DNA from: Dermatophagoides farinae
Lineage: Eukaryota > Arthropoda > Arachnida > Sarcoptiformes > Pyroglyphidae
DNA length: 64,000 nucleotides
Assembly (NCBI RefSeq): GCF_024713945.1
Contig: NC_134679.1
Span: 3,973,001 to 4,037,000, forward strand
Reading direction: 5' to 3'
A program made the position numbers and the translations under genes. The notes below the pieces were generated by a model that saw only the letters and a list, made by a program, of their open reading frames with translations, ran no database searches and was not told the DNA's origin. Below, piece by piece: positions 63,601 through 64,000 of this stretch (position 1 is its first letter; each line of letters starts with the position of its first letter).

Positions 63601-64000
63601 AAAAAAAATGAATGTACATTTCAATCTTATTTACTTTCATGATCTTTCATCTATTTTTATATGAATATTCAATATTCTCTATATTTATAAATTATGTAAT
63701 GCCTAATGGTGATTCAAATATTTGCAAATCTGTATCACCGGAAATGTTCTTTTCACTTTACACTCTTTCAAAATTTTTAAAGCTCATTGGATGACAGACA
63801 GACACAAAATTTATTGAAATTGTTCCCCAATGGTGTGATCTATGTTTAGTCATATATTCTCACTACAACATATATGAACTGCAATTATTATTATTATTGT
63901 TTTGTTTCCGTCATTGTTAATAAATTTATTTTTTCAGAAAGAATTAAGATTAGTTCAATATAAATAAAGATAAAGAATTTTATAATGGTTCCTATAGGAA
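60602..64000. other. Upstream flank of the neuroligin gene, no gene seen
   Basis: A/T-rich sequence with ATG triplet repeats near 61820 and 62235 and GT repeats at 63425-63450 and 63541-63564. The core promoter and any untranslated leader exons of the neuroligin should be here, but no TATA or initiator element stands out from the AT-rich background. Open frames are short and low-complexity. Confidence 0.65.
63425..63564. repeat. Two GT microsatellites
   Basis: About thirteen GT units at 63425-63450 and twelve at 63541-63564, separated by 90 bp of unique sequence. Confidence 0.9.

Overview
The window is AT-rich nuclear DNA of a eukaryote: spliced genes on one strand with GT-AG introns, long gene-poor gaps, dense microsatellites, and proteins full of His, Ser, Asp, Asn and Gln runs. 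The recognisable genes are neuroligins, cell-adhesion proteins of animal synapses. The arthropod-like neuroligin sequence, base composition and repeat style suggest a small-genome arthropod, most plausibly an astigmatan mite of the house-dust-mite type. That assignment is inference; there is no rRNA or other marker gene here.

Layout, from high to low coordinates because every supported gene lies on the minus strand. From 60602 to 64000 is upstream flank with no gene seen. From 60601 to 40872 is one complete neuroligin gene, which I reconstructed as nine coding exons. Each junction has GT-AG ends and every phase matches (1,1,0,0,2,1,0,0), giving 5655 nt, that is 1884 residues plus a stop. The protein has an N-terminal hydrophobic segment, an inactive carboxylesterase-like ectodomain broken by low-complexity insertions, a stalk, one transmembrane helix (about 1411-1437) and a long Gln/His/Asn-rich tail. 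From 25842 to 40871 is a 15 kb gap without a recognisable gene; it holds a clear 136-bp hAT-type MITE with an 8-bp target duplication. At 25275-25841 is a single-exon reading frame for a small, unrecognised single-pass membrane protein. From 3115 to 25274 is a 22 kb gap. At 2331-3114 is the first coding exon of a second, paralogous neuroligin whose remaining exons lie beyond position 1.

The two neuroligins lie head to tail and share a phase-1 intron at the equivalent place, so they look like an old tandem duplication. Both would be expected to act at the cell surface, usually postsynaptic, through an esterase-fold domain that binds neurexin. The most unusual aspects are the size and insertions of the complete protein (an acidic insertion of about 100 residues lies where vertebrate neuroligins have splice site A), the lack of an obvious C-terminal PDZ ligand, CA repeats close to both ends of the 4.8 kb intron 6, and several perfect hairpin-forming sequences in non-coding DNA. 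Apart from these I see no RNA genes, CRISPR arrays or long transposons.
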